DNA from: Noviherbaspirillum sp.
Lineage (GTDB): Bacteria > Pseudomonadota > Gammaproteobacteria > Burkholderiales > Burkholderiaceae
Assembly: GCA_028292785.1 (NCBI GenBank)
Contig: JAQGLQ010000157.1
Location: 1-8,441 of the forward strand
Direction: 5' to 3'
Length of the DNA: 8,441 bases
Under the pieces are notes generated by a model, which saw only the letters and a list, made by a program, of their open reading frames with translations, did not search any database and was not told where the DNA came from. Of the stretch, positions 1 through 7,792 are shown piece after piece (the stretch's first letter is position 1; each line of letters starts with the position of its first letter). Made by a program: the position numbers and the translations under genes.

Positions 1-349
1 GCTTCCTGCGTTCGGCATCGTGGCAGCCGTCATGGGCGTGGTGCATACGATGGAATCCGTGGGCCTGCCGCCCGCCGAGCTCGGCATTCTGATCGCGCAT
101 GCGCTGGTGGGTACCTTCCTCGGCATCCTGCTCGCTTACGGCTTTGTCGGCCCGCTCGCCAGCGTGCTCGAACAGAAGCTGAACGAATCGTCGAAGATGT
201 TCCAGTGCGTGAAGGTGACGCTGCTGGCGAGCCTCAACGGTTACGCGCCTGCGCTTTCGGTGGAGTTCGGCCGCAAGGTTCTGTTCTCGACGGAACGTCC
301 TTCGTTCAGGGAACTGGAAGAACACATCAAGCAATCGAAGTCCAAGTAA
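1..349 (+). CDS. motA: Flagellar motor stator protein MotA, C-terminal part (5' end outside window)
   Basis: MotA forms, with MotB, the inner-membrane proton channel that drives flagellar rotation. Only the last 115 residues are visible; the frame is open from base 2, so the gene starts upstream and the first ATG inside the window is internal. Visible are the LPAFGIVAAVMGVVHTM segment, which is the third membrane helix with its conserved proline, then a second hydrophobic helix (LIAHALVGTFLGILLAYGF) with the conserved proline of the GPLA motif just after it. The cytoplasmic tail contains the family signatures MFQCVKVTLLASLNGYAP, VEFGRK and ERPSFRELEEH. The protein ends in a short basic tail and looks intact at its 3' end. 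It lies 45 bases upstream of motB, consistent with one transcript. Identification is very secure from these motifs. Confidence 0.97.
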   Translation, partial: LPAFGIVAAVMGVVHTMESVGLPPAELGILIAHALVGTFLGILLAYGFVGPLASVLEQKLNESSKMFQCVKVTLLASLNGYAPALSVEFGRKVLFSTERPSFRELEEHIKQSKSK

Positions 350-394
350 GCGGCGCATCGATCCATACAGACAACCTATCCGGCGGAATTTCAT

Positions 395-1384
395 ATGGCT
401 GACGAAGCGCAACGGCCCATCATCGTCAAGAAAATAAGGAAAAACGGCGGCCATCACGGCGGGGCGTGGAAGATTGCCTATGCCGACTTCGTCACGGCGA
501 TGATGGCTTTCTTTCTGCTGATGTGGTTGCTCGGCTCCACCGCCAAAGGCGACCTGAACGGCATCGCGGAATACTTCCAGACCCCGCTCAAGGTAGCGAT
601 GGCCGGCGGCTCGGGCAGCGGCGACAGCTCCAGCGTGATTCAGGGGGGAGGCAGGGACCTGACGCGCAAGGATGGTCAGATCAAGAACGGCGACGAACCT
701 TCGCCGAAGAAGACATATAACCTCACCGCCGCCACGTTGCAGACCGCCGAAGCGGCGCTGGAGCGCGCCGAGGCCGCCCGCCTCAGGGATCTGAAGCAGC
801 GTATCGAAACCGCCATCGAGGCCAGGCCGACACTGAAGCAGTTCAAGAAGCAGCTGCTGCTGGATATCACTTCGGAAGGCTTGCGCATCCAGATCGTGGA
901 TGAGCAGAACAGGCCGATGTTCGCGCTCGCCAAGGCGGATCTGCAATCGTATACGGTCGAGATCCTGCACGAGATCGGCAAGCTCCTGAACGACATGCCG
1001 AACCGGATCAGCCTGTCCGGCCATACCGACGGAAGCGCCTACGCCAGCGGCGAGAAGTATTACAGCAATTGGGAGTTGTCGGCCGACCGCGCCAACGCCT
1101 CGCGCCGGGCGCTGATCGCCGGCGGCATGGATGAAATGAAAGTGCTGCGCGTGGTCGGACTCTCGTCTGCGGTGTTGTTCGACAAGGAGAACCCGGTCAA
1201 TCCGATCAATCGACGGATCAGCATCATCGTGATGAACAGGAAAGCCGAGTTGAATGCTTCCAGGGATGGAGGAACCATCGAAGTGACGAATGCCGAGCAG
1301 GTTGACGCCCTCGGAGCGGGTGGCGGGGCGCCTTCCGGTGCCGCCGCGAGCATGACTTCCGCGCCGGCGCCGGCCGCGAAATGA
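395..1384 (+). CDS. motB: Flagellar motor stator protein MotB
   Basis: MotB is the peptidoglycan-anchored partner of MotA. The 329-residue protein starts with a short cytoplasmic stretch rich in basic residues (VKKIRKNGGHHGGAWKIAYADF), then a single membrane helix at about residues 28-48. Asp31 in the YADFVTAMMAFF motif matches the essential proton-binding Asp of E. coli MotB (Asp32). Residues about 50-190 form the plug and linker, with a charged helical stretch near 115-150. The OmpA-like peptidoglycan-binding domain covers about 195-285, with SGHTDG at 208-213 and NPINRR at 269-274. The last 40 residues are a low-complexity Gly/Ala/Pro tail. The start is supported by GGCGGA seven bases upstream (382-387). 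Length is slightly above the E. coli protein (308 residues). Nothing suggests damage. Confidence 0.97.
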   Translation: MADEAQRPIIVKKIRKNGGHHGGAWKIAYADFVTAMMAFFLLMWLLGSTAKGDLNGIAEYFQTPLKVAMAGGSGSGDSSSVIQGGGRDLTRKDGQIKNGDEPSPKKTYNLTAATLQTAEAALERAEAARLRDLKQRIETAIEARPTLKQFKKQLLLDITSEGLRIQIVDEQNRPMFALAKADLQSYTVEILHEIGKLLNDMPNRISLSGHTDGSAYASGEKYYSNWELSADRANASRRALIAGGMDEMKVLRVVGLSSAVLFDKENPVNPINRRISIIVMNRKAELNASRDGGTIEVTNAEQVDALGAGGGAPSGAAASMTSAPAPAAK

Positions 1385-1422
1385 ACAGCTCGGCCGCTTG
1401 ATGACGGATAACGGGATATGGA

Positions 1423-1971
1423 ATGCCAGGTAATCGCTCGGTAAGCTCGCAGGTGAAAAATCTGCTGTCGCATCTGTCGGACCAGGGGACGCATCATCTG
1501 GGCGAGGTCGAAAGCGATCTCGGACAGACCCGCTTCCTGCTCAGGCAGGCGGTCGAAGCGCTGGCCGCGAACTTTGTCGCGCTGCACGCGGCCGCGGCGG
1601 CGCAGCAGGAAACGATAGATGAACTGCTCGCCGGCGCGAAGCCGACCGGGGCACTGACCGAGAAGCTGCGCAACGCGCGCAAGGAGATCGATCTCCATGC
1701 GAACGCGGCCGTCACCGGCCTGCAGTTTCAGGATATGACCAATCAGCTGATCGAGCGGACAGCGGACCGCGTCGCCGGTTTGCGCGCGATGCTCGACAGC
1801 CTCGGCATGAGCGGCGCCGGGCTGCCGCAGGATGGGCGGGAAGCGGAAATGGCTGCGGCGCTGGCCGGCATCATCGGTGCGGCCGAGGAGCAGAGCTCCA
1901 GGCTGAACGGCGCGTTGCGGAAGGCGGTGAGTCAAACGCATATGGAAAGCGGCGACGTCGAACTGTTTTGA
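1423..1971 (+). CDS. Helical chemotaxis-associated protein with a CheZ-like FQDxTxQ motif
   Basis: This 182-residue soluble protein has no signal peptide or membrane helix and is predicted by composition to be almost entirely alpha-helical, rich in Ala, Leu, Gln and Glu. Residues 100-112 read LQFQDMTNQLIER, closely resembling the active-site helix of E. coli CheZ (FQDLTGQVIKR), in which Asp143 and Gln147 act in CheY-P dephosphorylation. The equivalent residues here would be Asp104 and Gln108. Similar QFQD or QFED helices also occur in receptor-like signalling proteins, so the motif alone does not prove phosphatase activity. The C-terminus ends in GDVELF, a tail resembling that of CheD in the same cluster. 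The gene lies between motB (38 bases upstream) and cheY (34 bases downstream), placing it in the chemotaxis transcript. The start ATG at 1423 has only a weak ribosome site. I infer a CheY-P phosphatase or CheY-binding regulator; the overall family is not firmly recognised. Confidence 0.85.
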   Translation: MPGNRSVSSQVKNLLSHLSDQGTHHLGEVESDLGQTRFLLRQAVEALAANFVALHAAAAAQQETIDELLAGAKPTGALTEKLRNARKEIDLHANAAVTGLQFQDMTNQLIERTADRVAGLRAMLDSLGMSGAGLPQDGREAEMAAALAGIIGAAEEQSSRLNGALRKAVSQTHMESGDVELF

Positions 1972-1993
1972 TATATGCATTAACGAAAAGAGC

Positions 1994-1998
1994 AGGAG
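1994..1998 (+). promoter_or_regulatory. Ribosome binding site of the first cheY
   Basis: AGGAG lies seven bases before the ATG at 2006. This fixes the start of the first CheY, whose receiver domain begins only a few residues later. Confidence 0.7.
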
Positions 1999-2005
1999 CA
2001 TAACG

Positions 2006-2371
2006 ATGGGTAAATCAATTCTCGCCGTGGACGATTCCGGCTCGCTACGGCAAATGGTCGTGTTCAGCCTGCGGGCCGCCGGCTACCAGGTCACCGAGGC
2101 CGTGGATGGACAGGATGGGTTGGACAAGGCAAAAGCGCGCGTATACGACCTGGTGCTGACGGACCAGAACATGCCGCGCATGGATGGGCTCACGCTGATC
2201 CGTTCCCTGCGCCGCACGCCGGCTTACCAGAAGGTGCCCATCCTGATGCTGACTACCGAATCCGGTGATGAAATGAAATCGAGGGGCAGGGCGGCCGGAG
2301 CGACAGGGTGGCTGGTCAAGCCTTTCGATCCGCAAAAGCTGACCGAGGTGGTAAGAAAAGTGATTGGCTGA
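2006..2371 (+). CDS. cheY: CheY-type single-domain response regulator (first copy)
   Basis: A 121-residue stand-alone receiver domain. The phosphorylation pocket is complete: acidic pair Asp9-Asp10, phospho-acceptor Asp53 (LTDQNMPRMDG), Thr83 and Lys105 in VKPF. At the position of the E. coli CheY switch residue Tyr106 it has Trp102 (GATGWLVKPF), unlike the second CheY in this window. CheA directly downstream is the expected phosphodonor. The protein may bind the flagellar switch, serve as a phosphate sink, or work with the CheZ-like protein encoded just upstream; the sequence does not decide between these. It is flanked by short gaps (34 and 47 bases), consistent with co-transcription. A short tandem repeat of GGCTGATC spans the stop codon (2366-2381). 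Receiver identity is certain; the exact output role is inferred. Confidence 0.95.
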   Translation: MGKSILAVDDSGSLRQMVVFSLRAAGYQVTEAVDGQDGLDKAKARVYDLVLTDQNMPRMDGLTLIRSLRRTPAYQKVPILMLTTESGDEMKSRGRAAGATGWLVKPFDPQKLTEVVRKVIG

Positions 2372-2381
2372 TCGGCTGATC
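2366..2381 (+). repeat. Two direct copies of GGCTGATC spanning the cheY stop codon
   Basis: GGCTGATC occurs twice back to back, the first copy containing the TGA stop of the first cheY. It is probably a small duplication without function; it is not followed by a T-run and does not look like a terminator. Confidence 0.5.
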
Positions 2382-2418
2382 GGTCGGAAATAAAAAGCAT
2401 ACGAGATGGAGTTCCCTG

Positions 2419-4488
2419 ATGACGATTGATATCAGCCAGTTTTTCCAGGTGTTCTTCGATGAGACCGAAGAGCTTCTCGCGGAAATGGAAAAGCTGCTGC
2501 TGGCCATCGACGTGTCGGCCCCCGACGCGGAAGACCTCAATGCAGTTTTCCGGGCGGCGCACTCGATCAAGGGCGGCGCAAGCACCTTCGGCCTGAACGA
2601 TCTCACCCAGGTGACACATGTGCTCGAATCGCTGCTCGACGGCATTCGCCGGCAGCGCATGAAGCTCACCACGGAGCATGTCGACGCATTCCTGGTTGCG
2701 AAGGATGTCCTCAAGATGCAGCTGAACGGCCATCGCCTGCACACGCCGGTCGATCAGGACGCGGTCGCCGATATCCTGATGCTGCTTCAATCGTTCGCCG
2801 AGCATGCGTCGCCGATCGCCATGCCGGCCGCGGCAATCGAGGTTCGGGACGCGGCGTTTGTGCCCACGGCTTCGACACGCCATCACCGGATCGCGCTGCC
2901 CGAGATCTCCGCGCGCGACACCGATGCGCTTGCGGCCGAGCTCGGCCTGCTGGGAAGGCTGACGCGGGAAACGCTCGATGACGGGCGTGCCGCATTCACG
3001 CTGCTGAGCGATAGCGGCATCGATGAAATCATCGCGATCTGCTCCTTCATTCTCGATCCGGATGACCTGCAGGTGAGCGAACTTGACATGCCCGCCGGCC
3101 AGCAGTCCGACGAAGAGCGCAAGGCCGCGCAGGAGGACACGCAGGGTTACGGATTTTTCGAACCGATCGAACCGCGCGCAACCGAAGCAGGCGAGGCCGC
3201 GCAGGCTTCCGCTTCAACCGCCCCGCACAGCGAAGCGGTTGTGTCCCCGGCCGAAACCAGGCTGGCGCCGCGACGCGACGAAAAGCTCGCGGTCAGCCAT
3301 GAATCGTCGTCGATCCGGGTGGGTATCGAAAAAGTCGATCAGCTGATCAATCTCGTCGGCGAACTGGTGATCACGCAGGCGATGATCGAGCAGCGCACCA
3401 GCACCCTCGATCCCATGCTGCACGAACGGCTGCTGAGCAGCGTCAGCCAGCTCACCCGCAATACCCGTGAGCTGCAGGAAGCGGTGATGTCGATCCGCAT
3501 GATGCCGATGGATTATGTATTCTCCCGTTTTCCGCGCATGGTGCGCGACCTGGCGCACAAGCTCGGCAAGCGCGTCACCTTCGTGACCCAGGGCGCCGCG
3601 ACGGAACTCGACAAGGGACTGATCGAACGCATCGTCGATCCGCTCACGCATCTGGTGCGCAACAGCATCGATCACGGCATTGAAATGCCCGAGGTGCGCA
3701 AGGCGGCGGGCAAGAGCGAGAGCGGCAAGCTGTCGCTGTCGGCGGGGCACCAGGGCGGCAACATCGTCATCGAAGTGAGCGACGACGGCGGCGGCCTGAG
3801 CCGTGAAAAGATTCTCGCCAAGGCGCGGCAGCAGGGCATGCCCGTCGCCGATTCGATGACCGATGCCGAAGTATGGCAGCTGATCTTCGCGCCGGGATTT
3901 TCGACCGCCGAAACCGTCACCGATGTGTCGGGGCGCGGTGTCGGCATGGATGTGGTCAAGCGCAACATCACCGCGATGGGCGGCAGCATCGACATCCGCT
4001 CGGCCAAGGGGTTCGGTACCACCATGTCGATATCGTTGCCGCTCACGCTCGCCATTCTCGACGGCATGTCGGTCCGGGTCGGCGAGGAGATCTACATTCT
4101 GCCGCTGGGCTATGTGGTCGAATCGCTGCAGCCCGCGCCCGCCGACGTCAAGGACATCAGCGGCCAGGGCCAGGTGATCAAGGTGCGCGGCGAATACCTG
4201 CCGCTCATTCCGCTATACCGCATCTTCGGGATCGAACCGTCATTCACCGATCCGTCGCAAGGCATCGTCGTGATTCTCGAATCGGAGGGCAGGCAGGCCG
4301 CTCTATTCGTCGATGAACTGGTCGGCCAGCAGCAGGTGGTGGTGAAGAATCTCGAATCGAATTACCGCAAGGTGGCAGGCATCTCCGGCGCCACCATTCT
4401 GGGCGACGGCGGCGTCTCCCTGATCATCGACGTGGCGGCGCTGTTGCGTTCGAGCCGCCAGTTGAGCAAAGAATCCATTCTCTCCTGA
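2419..4488 (+). CDS. cheA: Chemotaxis sensor histidine kinase CheA
   Basis: CheA autophosphorylates when receptors and CheW activate it, then passes phosphate to CheY and CheB. The 689-residue protein has all five classical domains. P1 (about 1-115) carries the phosphorylated His48 in [15 protein letters not shown]2 (about 157-220) resembles the E. coli CheY/CheB-docking domain, with [21 protein letters not shown] flexible linker (about 225-295) contains GYGFFEP. P3, the dimerisation helices, begins near 299 ([19 protein letters not shown]). P4, the ATP-binding domain, shows the N box (LVRNSIDHG, Asn415), the G1 box (DDGGGL, 455-460) and the G2 box ([10 protein letters not shown], from 505). 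P5, CheW-like, runs from about 546 to 685. The start is supported by GGAG at 2408-2411, seven bases upstream. It is slightly longer than E. coli CheA (654) and looks fully functional. CheW follows after 13 bases. Confidence 0.98.
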   Translation: MTIDISQFFQVFFDETEELLAEMEKLLLAIDVSAPDAEDLNAVFRAAHSIKGGASTFGLNDLTQVTHVLESLLDGIRRQRMKLTTEHVDAFLVAKDVLKMQLNGHRLHTPVDQDAVADILMLLQSFAEHASPIAMPAAAIEVRDAAFVPTASTRHHRIALPEISARDTDALAAELGLLGRLTRETLDDGRAAFTLLSDSGIDEIIAICSFILDPDDLQVSELDMPAGQQSDEERKAAQEDTQGYGFFEPIEPRATEAGEAAQASASTAPHSEAVVSPAETRLAPRRDEKLAVSHESSSIRVGIEKVDQLINLVGELVITQAMIEQRTSTLDPMLHERLLSSVSQLTRNTRELQEAVMSIRMMPMDYVFSRFPRMVRDLAHKLGKRVTFVTQGAATELDKGLIERIVDPLTHLVRNSIDHGIEMPEVRKAAGKSESGKLSLSAGHQGGNIVIEVSDDGGGLSREKILAKARQQGMPVADSMTDAEVWQLIFAPGFSTAETVTDVSGRGVGMDVVKRNITAMGGSIDIRSAKGFGTTMSISLPLTLAILDGMSVRVGEEIYILPLGYVVESLQPAPADVKDISGQGQVIKVRGEYLPLIPLYRIFGIEPSFTDPSQGIVVILESEGRQAALFVDELVGQQQVVVKNLESNYRKVAGISGATILGDGGVSLIIDVAALLRSSRQLSKESILS

Positions 4489-4501
4489 AAGGCAGATCAT
4501 C

Positions 4502-5005
4502 ATGCAGGCACGGCAACACACGACGGCGGAAGCAAAACTCGACCATGACGGCGTGGGAAAGGAATATCTCGCTTTCCGCCTCGGCGCGGAGGAATATGGC
4601 ATCGACATTCTGAAGGTGCAGGAAATCCGCGGCTATGAAACCGTGACCCGTATCGCCAACGCGCCGGCCTTCATCAAGGGCGTCGTGAACCTGCGCGGCA
4701 TCATAGTGCCGGTCGTCGACATGCGCATCAAGTTCAATCTCGGCGAACCCACGTATGACCAGTTCACGGTGGTAATCATTCTCAACGTCGGCGGCCGGGT
4801 GGTCGGTATGGTGGTCGACAGCGTTTCCGATGTAACCACACTCGCGCCGGAACAGATCAAGCCGGCGCCGGAAATGGGCGCGGCGCTCGACACCGATTAT
4901 CTGATCGGCCTCGGCATTCTCGACCAGCGCATGCTGATTCTGGTTGATATCGACAGGCTGATGGCGAGCGAGGAAATGGGACTGGTCGAAAAGATGGCGG
5001 CATAG
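4502..5005 (+). CDS. cheW: Chemotaxis coupling protein CheW
   Basis: CheW links receptors to the P5 domain of CheA in the signalling arrays. The 167-residue protein has a short polar N-terminal extension, then a single CheW domain starting near residue 21 with [19 protein letters not shown]. The core signature [18 protein letters not shown] starts at about residue 61, and Arg65 in NLRG falls at the position important for receptor and kinase coupling. The later [12 protein letters not shown] and [20 protein letters not shown] blocks complete the fold. The gene follows cheA by 13 bases, with AAAGG at 4488-4492 as a possible ribosome site. The length matches E. coli CheW (167) exactly. No receptor gene follows, although many related clusters carry one here. 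Confidence 0.97.
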   Translation: MQARQHTTAEAKLDHDGVGKEYLAFRLGAEEYGIDILKVQEIRGYETVTRIANAPAFIKGVVNLRGIIVPVVDMRIKFNLGEPTYDQFTVVIILNVGGRVVGMVVDSVSDVTTLAPEQIKPAPEMGAALDTDYLIGLGILDQRMLILVDIDRLMASEEMGLVEKMAA

Positions 5006-5177
5006 CGAGGGCTGCGATGGAATCCCCGCCGTTACCGACGGGTCCATCCGCGCAATTGACACCCTGGCGCGGGTCTATTCCCGCGATGGCCGGCGGTGCG
5101 ACGCAAGCATAATTTCAACCCATTGATGAAAGTAGTGCGCAGTGATGGACATAGTGAAGGAGCACAGGAGCGATACC
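5006..5177 (+). other. 172-bp gap between cheW and cheR
   Basis: In related clusters this position often holds a receptor gene; none is visible. It contains a perfect 6-bp inverted repeat, CGCGGG (5068-5073) and CCCGCG (5080-5085), around the loop TCTATT. It is not followed by a T-run, so it is not an obvious intrinsic terminator. A 31-codon frame (5017-5112, ATG to TAA) lies just after cheW with a weak AGGG site, but its Pro/Gly/Ala-rich product resembles nothing I know. CATAAT at 5108-5113 could be a -10 element, but no good -35 stands at the right distance. The last bases hold the ribosome site of cheR. Confidence 0.5.
5166..5170 (+). promoter_or_regulatory. Ribosome binding site that favours the GTG start of cheR
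   Basis: AGGAG stands seven bases before GTG at 5178, the best-spaced Shine-Dalgarno sequence here. The upstream candidates GTG 5142 and ATG 5145 have no comparable site. Starting at 5178 gives the N-terminus (V/M)[10 protein letters not shown], which is where the recognisable family homology begins. Confidence 0.6.
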
Positions 5178-6011
5178 GTGAAGGAGTTCGAGTTCACCTC
5201 GCGCGACTTCAATCGGGTGCGGGCGCTGATTCATCAGCGCGCCGGGATCGCGCTCGCGGACAGCAAGCACGAGATGGACTACAGTCGTCTTGCGCGCCGG
5301 CTGCGCGCGACGGGCATCAGCTCCTTCCAGGCTTATCTCGACGCGCTCGAACAGGGCGGCTTCAGCGACGAATGGGAAGCGTTCACCAATGCGCTGACCA
5401 CCAATCTCACGTCATTCTTTCGCGAAGAGCATCATTTTCCGCTGCTGGCGGCCCATGCGCGCCGCAGCAGTGACCCGATGACGATCTGGTGTTCCGCCAG
5501 TTCCACCGGCGAGGAACCGTATTCGATTGCCATGACCCTGTGCGAGGCATTCGGCACGCTGGCGCCGCCGGCGCAGGTGATCGCGACCGACATCGATACC
5601 AATGTGCTGGCGACGGCGGCCAACGGCGTTTATCCGATCGACCGGCTCGACCGGGTTTCGCCCGAGCGCGCGCGACGCTTTTTCCTGCGGGGCAGGGGCG
5701 CGCAGGAAGGCATGGTGCGCGTGCGCCAGGAATTGCGGCAGATGGTGAGCTTCAGACAGCTCAATCTGCTGGGCGAGAGCTGGCCCGTGACAGGGCCGTT
5801 CGACGCCATCTTCTGCCGCAACGTCATGATCTACTTCGACAAGCCGACCCAGGCGAAGATTCTGTCGCGCTTCATCCCGTTGATGAAGCCGGACGCGCTG
5901 CTGTTCGCCGGCCATTCGGAAAATTTCACCTATGTGTCCGACGCCTTCAGGCTGCGCGGCAAGACCGTGTACGAATTGCGCGCGCGCGCGGCGTCGAAAA
6001 GCAAACCATGA
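5178..6011 (+). CDS. cheR: Chemotaxis receptor methyltransferase CheR
   Basis: CheR transfers methyl groups from S-adenosylmethionine to glutamates of chemoreceptors during adaptation. From GTG 5178 the protein has 277 residues. The all-helical N-terminal domain (about 1-75) contains [16 protein letters not shown] and the basic [10 protein letters not shown] helix that contacts receptors; [10 protein letters not shown] follows. The SAM-binding domain has [16 protein letters not shown] (TGEEPYS at about 110-116), VIATDID and FCRNVMIYF (about 212-220). It ends with [10 protein letters not shown] and a basic tail. GTG 5142 or ATG 5145 would add 12 or 11 residues (MDIVKEHRSDT...) without family similarity; the downstream GTG is preferred because of its ribosome site. 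The stop overlaps the cheD start by four bases (ATGA), implying translational coupling. Family assignment is certain; the start is moderately certain. Confidence 0.95.
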   Translation: MKEFEFTSRDFNRVRALIHQRAGIALADSKHEMDYSRLARRLRATGISSFQAYLDALEQGGFSDEWEAFTNALTTNLTSFFREEHHFPLLAAHARRSSDPMTIWCSASSTGEEPYSIAMTLCEAFGTLAPPAQVIATDIDTNVLATAANGVYPIDRLDRVSPERARRFFLRGRGAQEGMVRVRQELRQMVSFRQLNLLGESWPVTGPFDAIFCRNVMIYFDKPTQAKILSRFIPLMKPDALLFAGHSENFTYVSDAFRLRGKTVYELRARAASKSKP

Positions 6012-6616
6012 GCCGGCTCATCCAGGAGCAGTTCGCAACCAACGTCTACTACGACCGGACCTTCGATTGCGACGCCGCGAAGATCCTGCCCGGCGAGTAT
6101 TACTACACCGCGAAAAACATGATGATCGTCACCGTGCTCGGCTCCTGCGTGTCAGCCTGCATACGCGACCGGGTGACCGGCATCGGCGGGATGAATCACT
6201 TCATGCTGCCGGAGGTCGGCAGGGACGGCGACAGTCCGGTGTCGGCATCGATGCGCTACGGCACGTACGCGATGGAAGTGCTGATCAACGATCTGCTCAA
6301 GGCCGGCGCGAGAAGGGAAAATCTGGAAGCGAAAGTGTTCGGCGGCGGCCATGTGCTGCGCGGATTCATCGCGATCAATGTCGGCGAGCGCAACGCGCAG
6401 TTCGTGCGCCAATACCTGCGCGCCGAGAACATCCGCGTGCTGGCGGAAGACCTGAACGATATCTATCCGCGCAAGGTGTATTTCTTTCCCCGCACCGGCA
6501 AGGTTCTGGTCAAGAAGCTGAAGCAGCTCAACAACAACACCATCGCCAACCGCGAGCAGGACTATGCGAGCCGTCTGCAGACGGTCCCGGTCGCGGGCGC
6601 GGTCGAGCTGTTCTGA
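6008..6616 (+). CDS. cheD: Chemoreceptor glutamine deamidase CheD
   Basis: CheD deamidates glutamines of chemoreceptors and in some bacteria also modulates CheY-P phosphatases of the CheC type. The 202-residue protein shows the family core [12 protein letters not shown], with the likely catalytic Cys47, and GGMNHFMLP with His64. The Cys-His spacing of 17 agrees with what I recall for the Thermotoga enzyme. Thr42 is near the expected third catalytic position, though one residue off that spacing. Further family blocks are [23 protein letters not shown] and the [12 protein letters not shown] strand pair. The C-terminus ends in GAVELF, resembling the end of the CheZ-like protein at 1423-1971. The ATG start overlaps the cheR stop. 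No cheC is present in the window. Confidence 0.96.
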   Translation: MSRLIQEQFATNVYYDRTFDCDAAKILPGEYYYTAKNMMIVTVLGSCVSACIRDRVTGIGGMNHFMLPEVGRDGDSPVSASMRYGTYAMEVLINDLLKAGARRENLEAKVFGGGHVLRGFIAINVGERNAQFVRQYLRAENIRVLAEDLNDIYPRKVYFFPRTGKVLVKKLKQLNNNTIANREQDYASRLQTVPVAGAVELF

Positions 6617-6622
6617 TCGGGG

Positions 6623-7705
6623 ATGGAAATGAAGATGAAGACAAAAGTACTGATCGTCGACGACTCCGCGCTGATCCGCAGCATACTGAAGGAAATCATC
6701 GGCAGGCAGCCGGACATGGAAGTGGTGGGCGTCGCGCCCGATCCGATCGTCGCGCGCGATCTGATCAAGCAGACCAGCCCCGACGTGCTGACGCTGGACG
6801 TCGAGATGCCCCGCATGGACGGTCTCGATTTCCTGGAGCGCCTGATGCGCTTGCGTCCCATGCCGGTGGTGATGGTGTCCTCGCTGACCGAACGCGGTTC
6901 GGAAATCACCATGCGCGCGCTCGAACTGGGCGCGGTCGATTTCGTGACCAAGCCGAAGCTGTCGATCCAGAGCGGCATGAACGAATACGCCGACCTGATC
7001 ATGGAAAAGATCCGCACCGCTTCCAAGGCGAAGGTCAGGGCGCGCGGCATCGCGCCGACCAACGCCGGCGACAGCGTGCAGCTTCCGATGATGCGCAATC
7101 CGCTCACCAGCAGCGAAAAGCTGATTATCATCGGCGCTTCCACCGGCGGCACCGAGGCGATCAAGGAATTCCTGATCCGGATGCCGTCGGATTGCCCGGG
7201 CATCCTGATCACGCAGCATATGCCGGAAGGCTTCACCCGCTCGTTCGCGCGCCGGCTCGACAGCCTGTGCAAGATTTCGGTGTCCGAGGCGGCCGGCGGC
7301 GAGCGGGTGCTGCCGGGACATGCCTTCATCGCTCCCGGCCATTCGCATCTCACGCTGGCCCGCAGCGGCGCGAACTATGTGACCCAGCTCGACCAGGGGC
7401 CGCCGGTGAACCGTCATCGGCCTTCGGTCGACGTGCTGTTCGCTTCGGCTGCGCGCGCCGCCGGCAAGAATGCGGTCGGCGTGATCCTGACCGGCATGGG
7501 CAAGGACGGCGCGGCGGGGATGCTGGAAATGAAACACGCCGGCGCGCGCAACTTCGCGCAGGATGAAGCAAGCTGCGTGGTGTTCGGCATGCCGCGGGAA
7601 GCGATCGCGGTCGGCGCCGTGCATGAGGCGGGCTCGCTCGCGGCCTTGCCGGGAATGGTGCTCGATCACCTCGCGGCGCAGGGTGGACGGGCGCTACGGG
7701 TATGA
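6623..7705 (+). CDS. cheB: Chemotaxis response regulator and protein-glutamate methylesterase CheB
   Basis: CheB removes methyl groups from receptors, and many members also deamidate glutamines; it is activated by phosphorylation from CheA. The 360-residue protein has an N-terminal receiver domain (about 5-125) with Asp13-Asp14, phospho-acceptor Asp59 ([12 protein letters not shown]) and a lysine in TKPK. A linker (about 126-162) precedes the C-terminal esterase domain. Its catalytic triad is visible as Ser173 ([10 protein letters not shown]), His199 (TQHMPEGF) and Asp295 ([11 protein letters not shown]), each offset by nine from E. coli CheB Ser164, His190 and Asp286. The gene follows cheD by six bases. 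Three in-frame ATGs are candidates (6623, 6629, 6635); the GGGG at 6619-6622 is too close to the first, so 6629 or 6635 may be the true start, giving MK(MK)TKVLIVDDS. Confidence 0.97.
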   Translation: MEMKMKTKVLIVDDSALIRSILKEIIGRQPDMEVVGVAPDPIVARDLIKQTSPDVLTLDVEMPRMDGLDFLERLMRLRPMPVVMVSSLTERGSEITMRALELGAVDFVTKPKLSIQSGMNEYADLIMEKIRTASKAKVRARGIAPTNAGDSVQLPMMRNPLTSSEKLIIIGASTGGTEAIKEFLIRMPSDCPGILITQHMPEGFTRSFARRLDSLCKISVSEAAGGERVLPGHAFIAPGHSHLTLARSGANYVTQLDQGPPVNRHRPSVDVLFASAARAAGKNAVGVILTGMGKDGAAGMLEMKHAGARNFAQDEASCVVFGMPREAIAVGAVHEAGSLAALPGMVLDHLAAQGGRALRV

Positions 7706-7727
7706 GGACGGTATTTTCGCCGTTTCC

Positions 7728-7755
7728 TCAAGTTTTGGATGTGGACGGCCGTTAA
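7728..7755 (+). promoter_or_regulatory. Candidate sigma-28 (FliA) promoter before the second cheY
   Basis: TCAAGTTT (7728-7735) and GCCGTTAA (7748-7755) each match seven of eight bases of the enterobacterial FliA consensus (TAAAGTTT and GCCGATAA). The spacer is 12 bases rather than 11; shifting the first box by one base gives 11. It lies in the only AT-richer gap of the cluster, 37 bases before the cheY ATG. This would let the second cheY, and perhaps the genes after it, be transcribed separately as late flagellar genes. Confidence 0.6.
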
Positions 7756-7782
7756 GGTCATTGGTGGTTTTCAGTATTAATT

Positions 7783-7786
7783 GGAG
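7783..7786 (+). promoter_or_regulatory. Ribosome binding site of the second cheY
   Basis: GGAG lies six bases before the ATG at 7793, at good spacing, and supports that start. Confidence 0.6.
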
Positions 7787-7792
7787 TGATTC

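Noticed and set aside
1060..2001. A 313-codon open frame on the - strand across motB and the CheZ-like gene
   Set aside because: It opposes the OmpA-like domain of MotB and an adjacent well-placed gene, and its product looks like low-complexity shadow translation.
5056..5061. TTGACA as a sigma-70 -35 box before cheR
   Set aside because: At 16-18 bases downstream there is only GC-rich sequence with no -10-like hexamer.
5068..5085. Intrinsic terminator after cheW
   Set aside because: The 6-bp GC stem is real, but no T-run follows and the same-strand operon continues.
5017..5112. A 31-codon small gene after cheW
   Set aside because: It has only a weak ribosome site, a Pro/Gly/Ala-rich product with no recognisable feature, and overlaps the hairpin; it is described within the gap entry but not called as a gene.
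5489..6616. A longer version of cheD starting inside cheR
   Set aside because: The extension overlaps the SAM-binding domain of cheR in another phase and has no homology; the ATG at 6008 with ATGA overlap fits the CheD family length.
5932..7566. A 544-codon + strand frame through cheR, cheD and cheB
   Set aside because: It runs out of phase with three recognised genes; the product is Arg/Ala/Gly-rich with no motif.
6152..7669. A 505-codon open frame on the - strand across cheD and cheB
   Set aside because: It is antisense to two clear genes; its His/Arg/Gln-rich translation has no family motif and is typical of the GC-rich antisense frame of real coding sequence.
7707..7727. Terminator after cheB (GGACGG and CCGTTT pairing around an 8-base loop)
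   Set aside because: The stem needs two G-T pairs at its base and is not followed by a U tract, so it is too weak to call.
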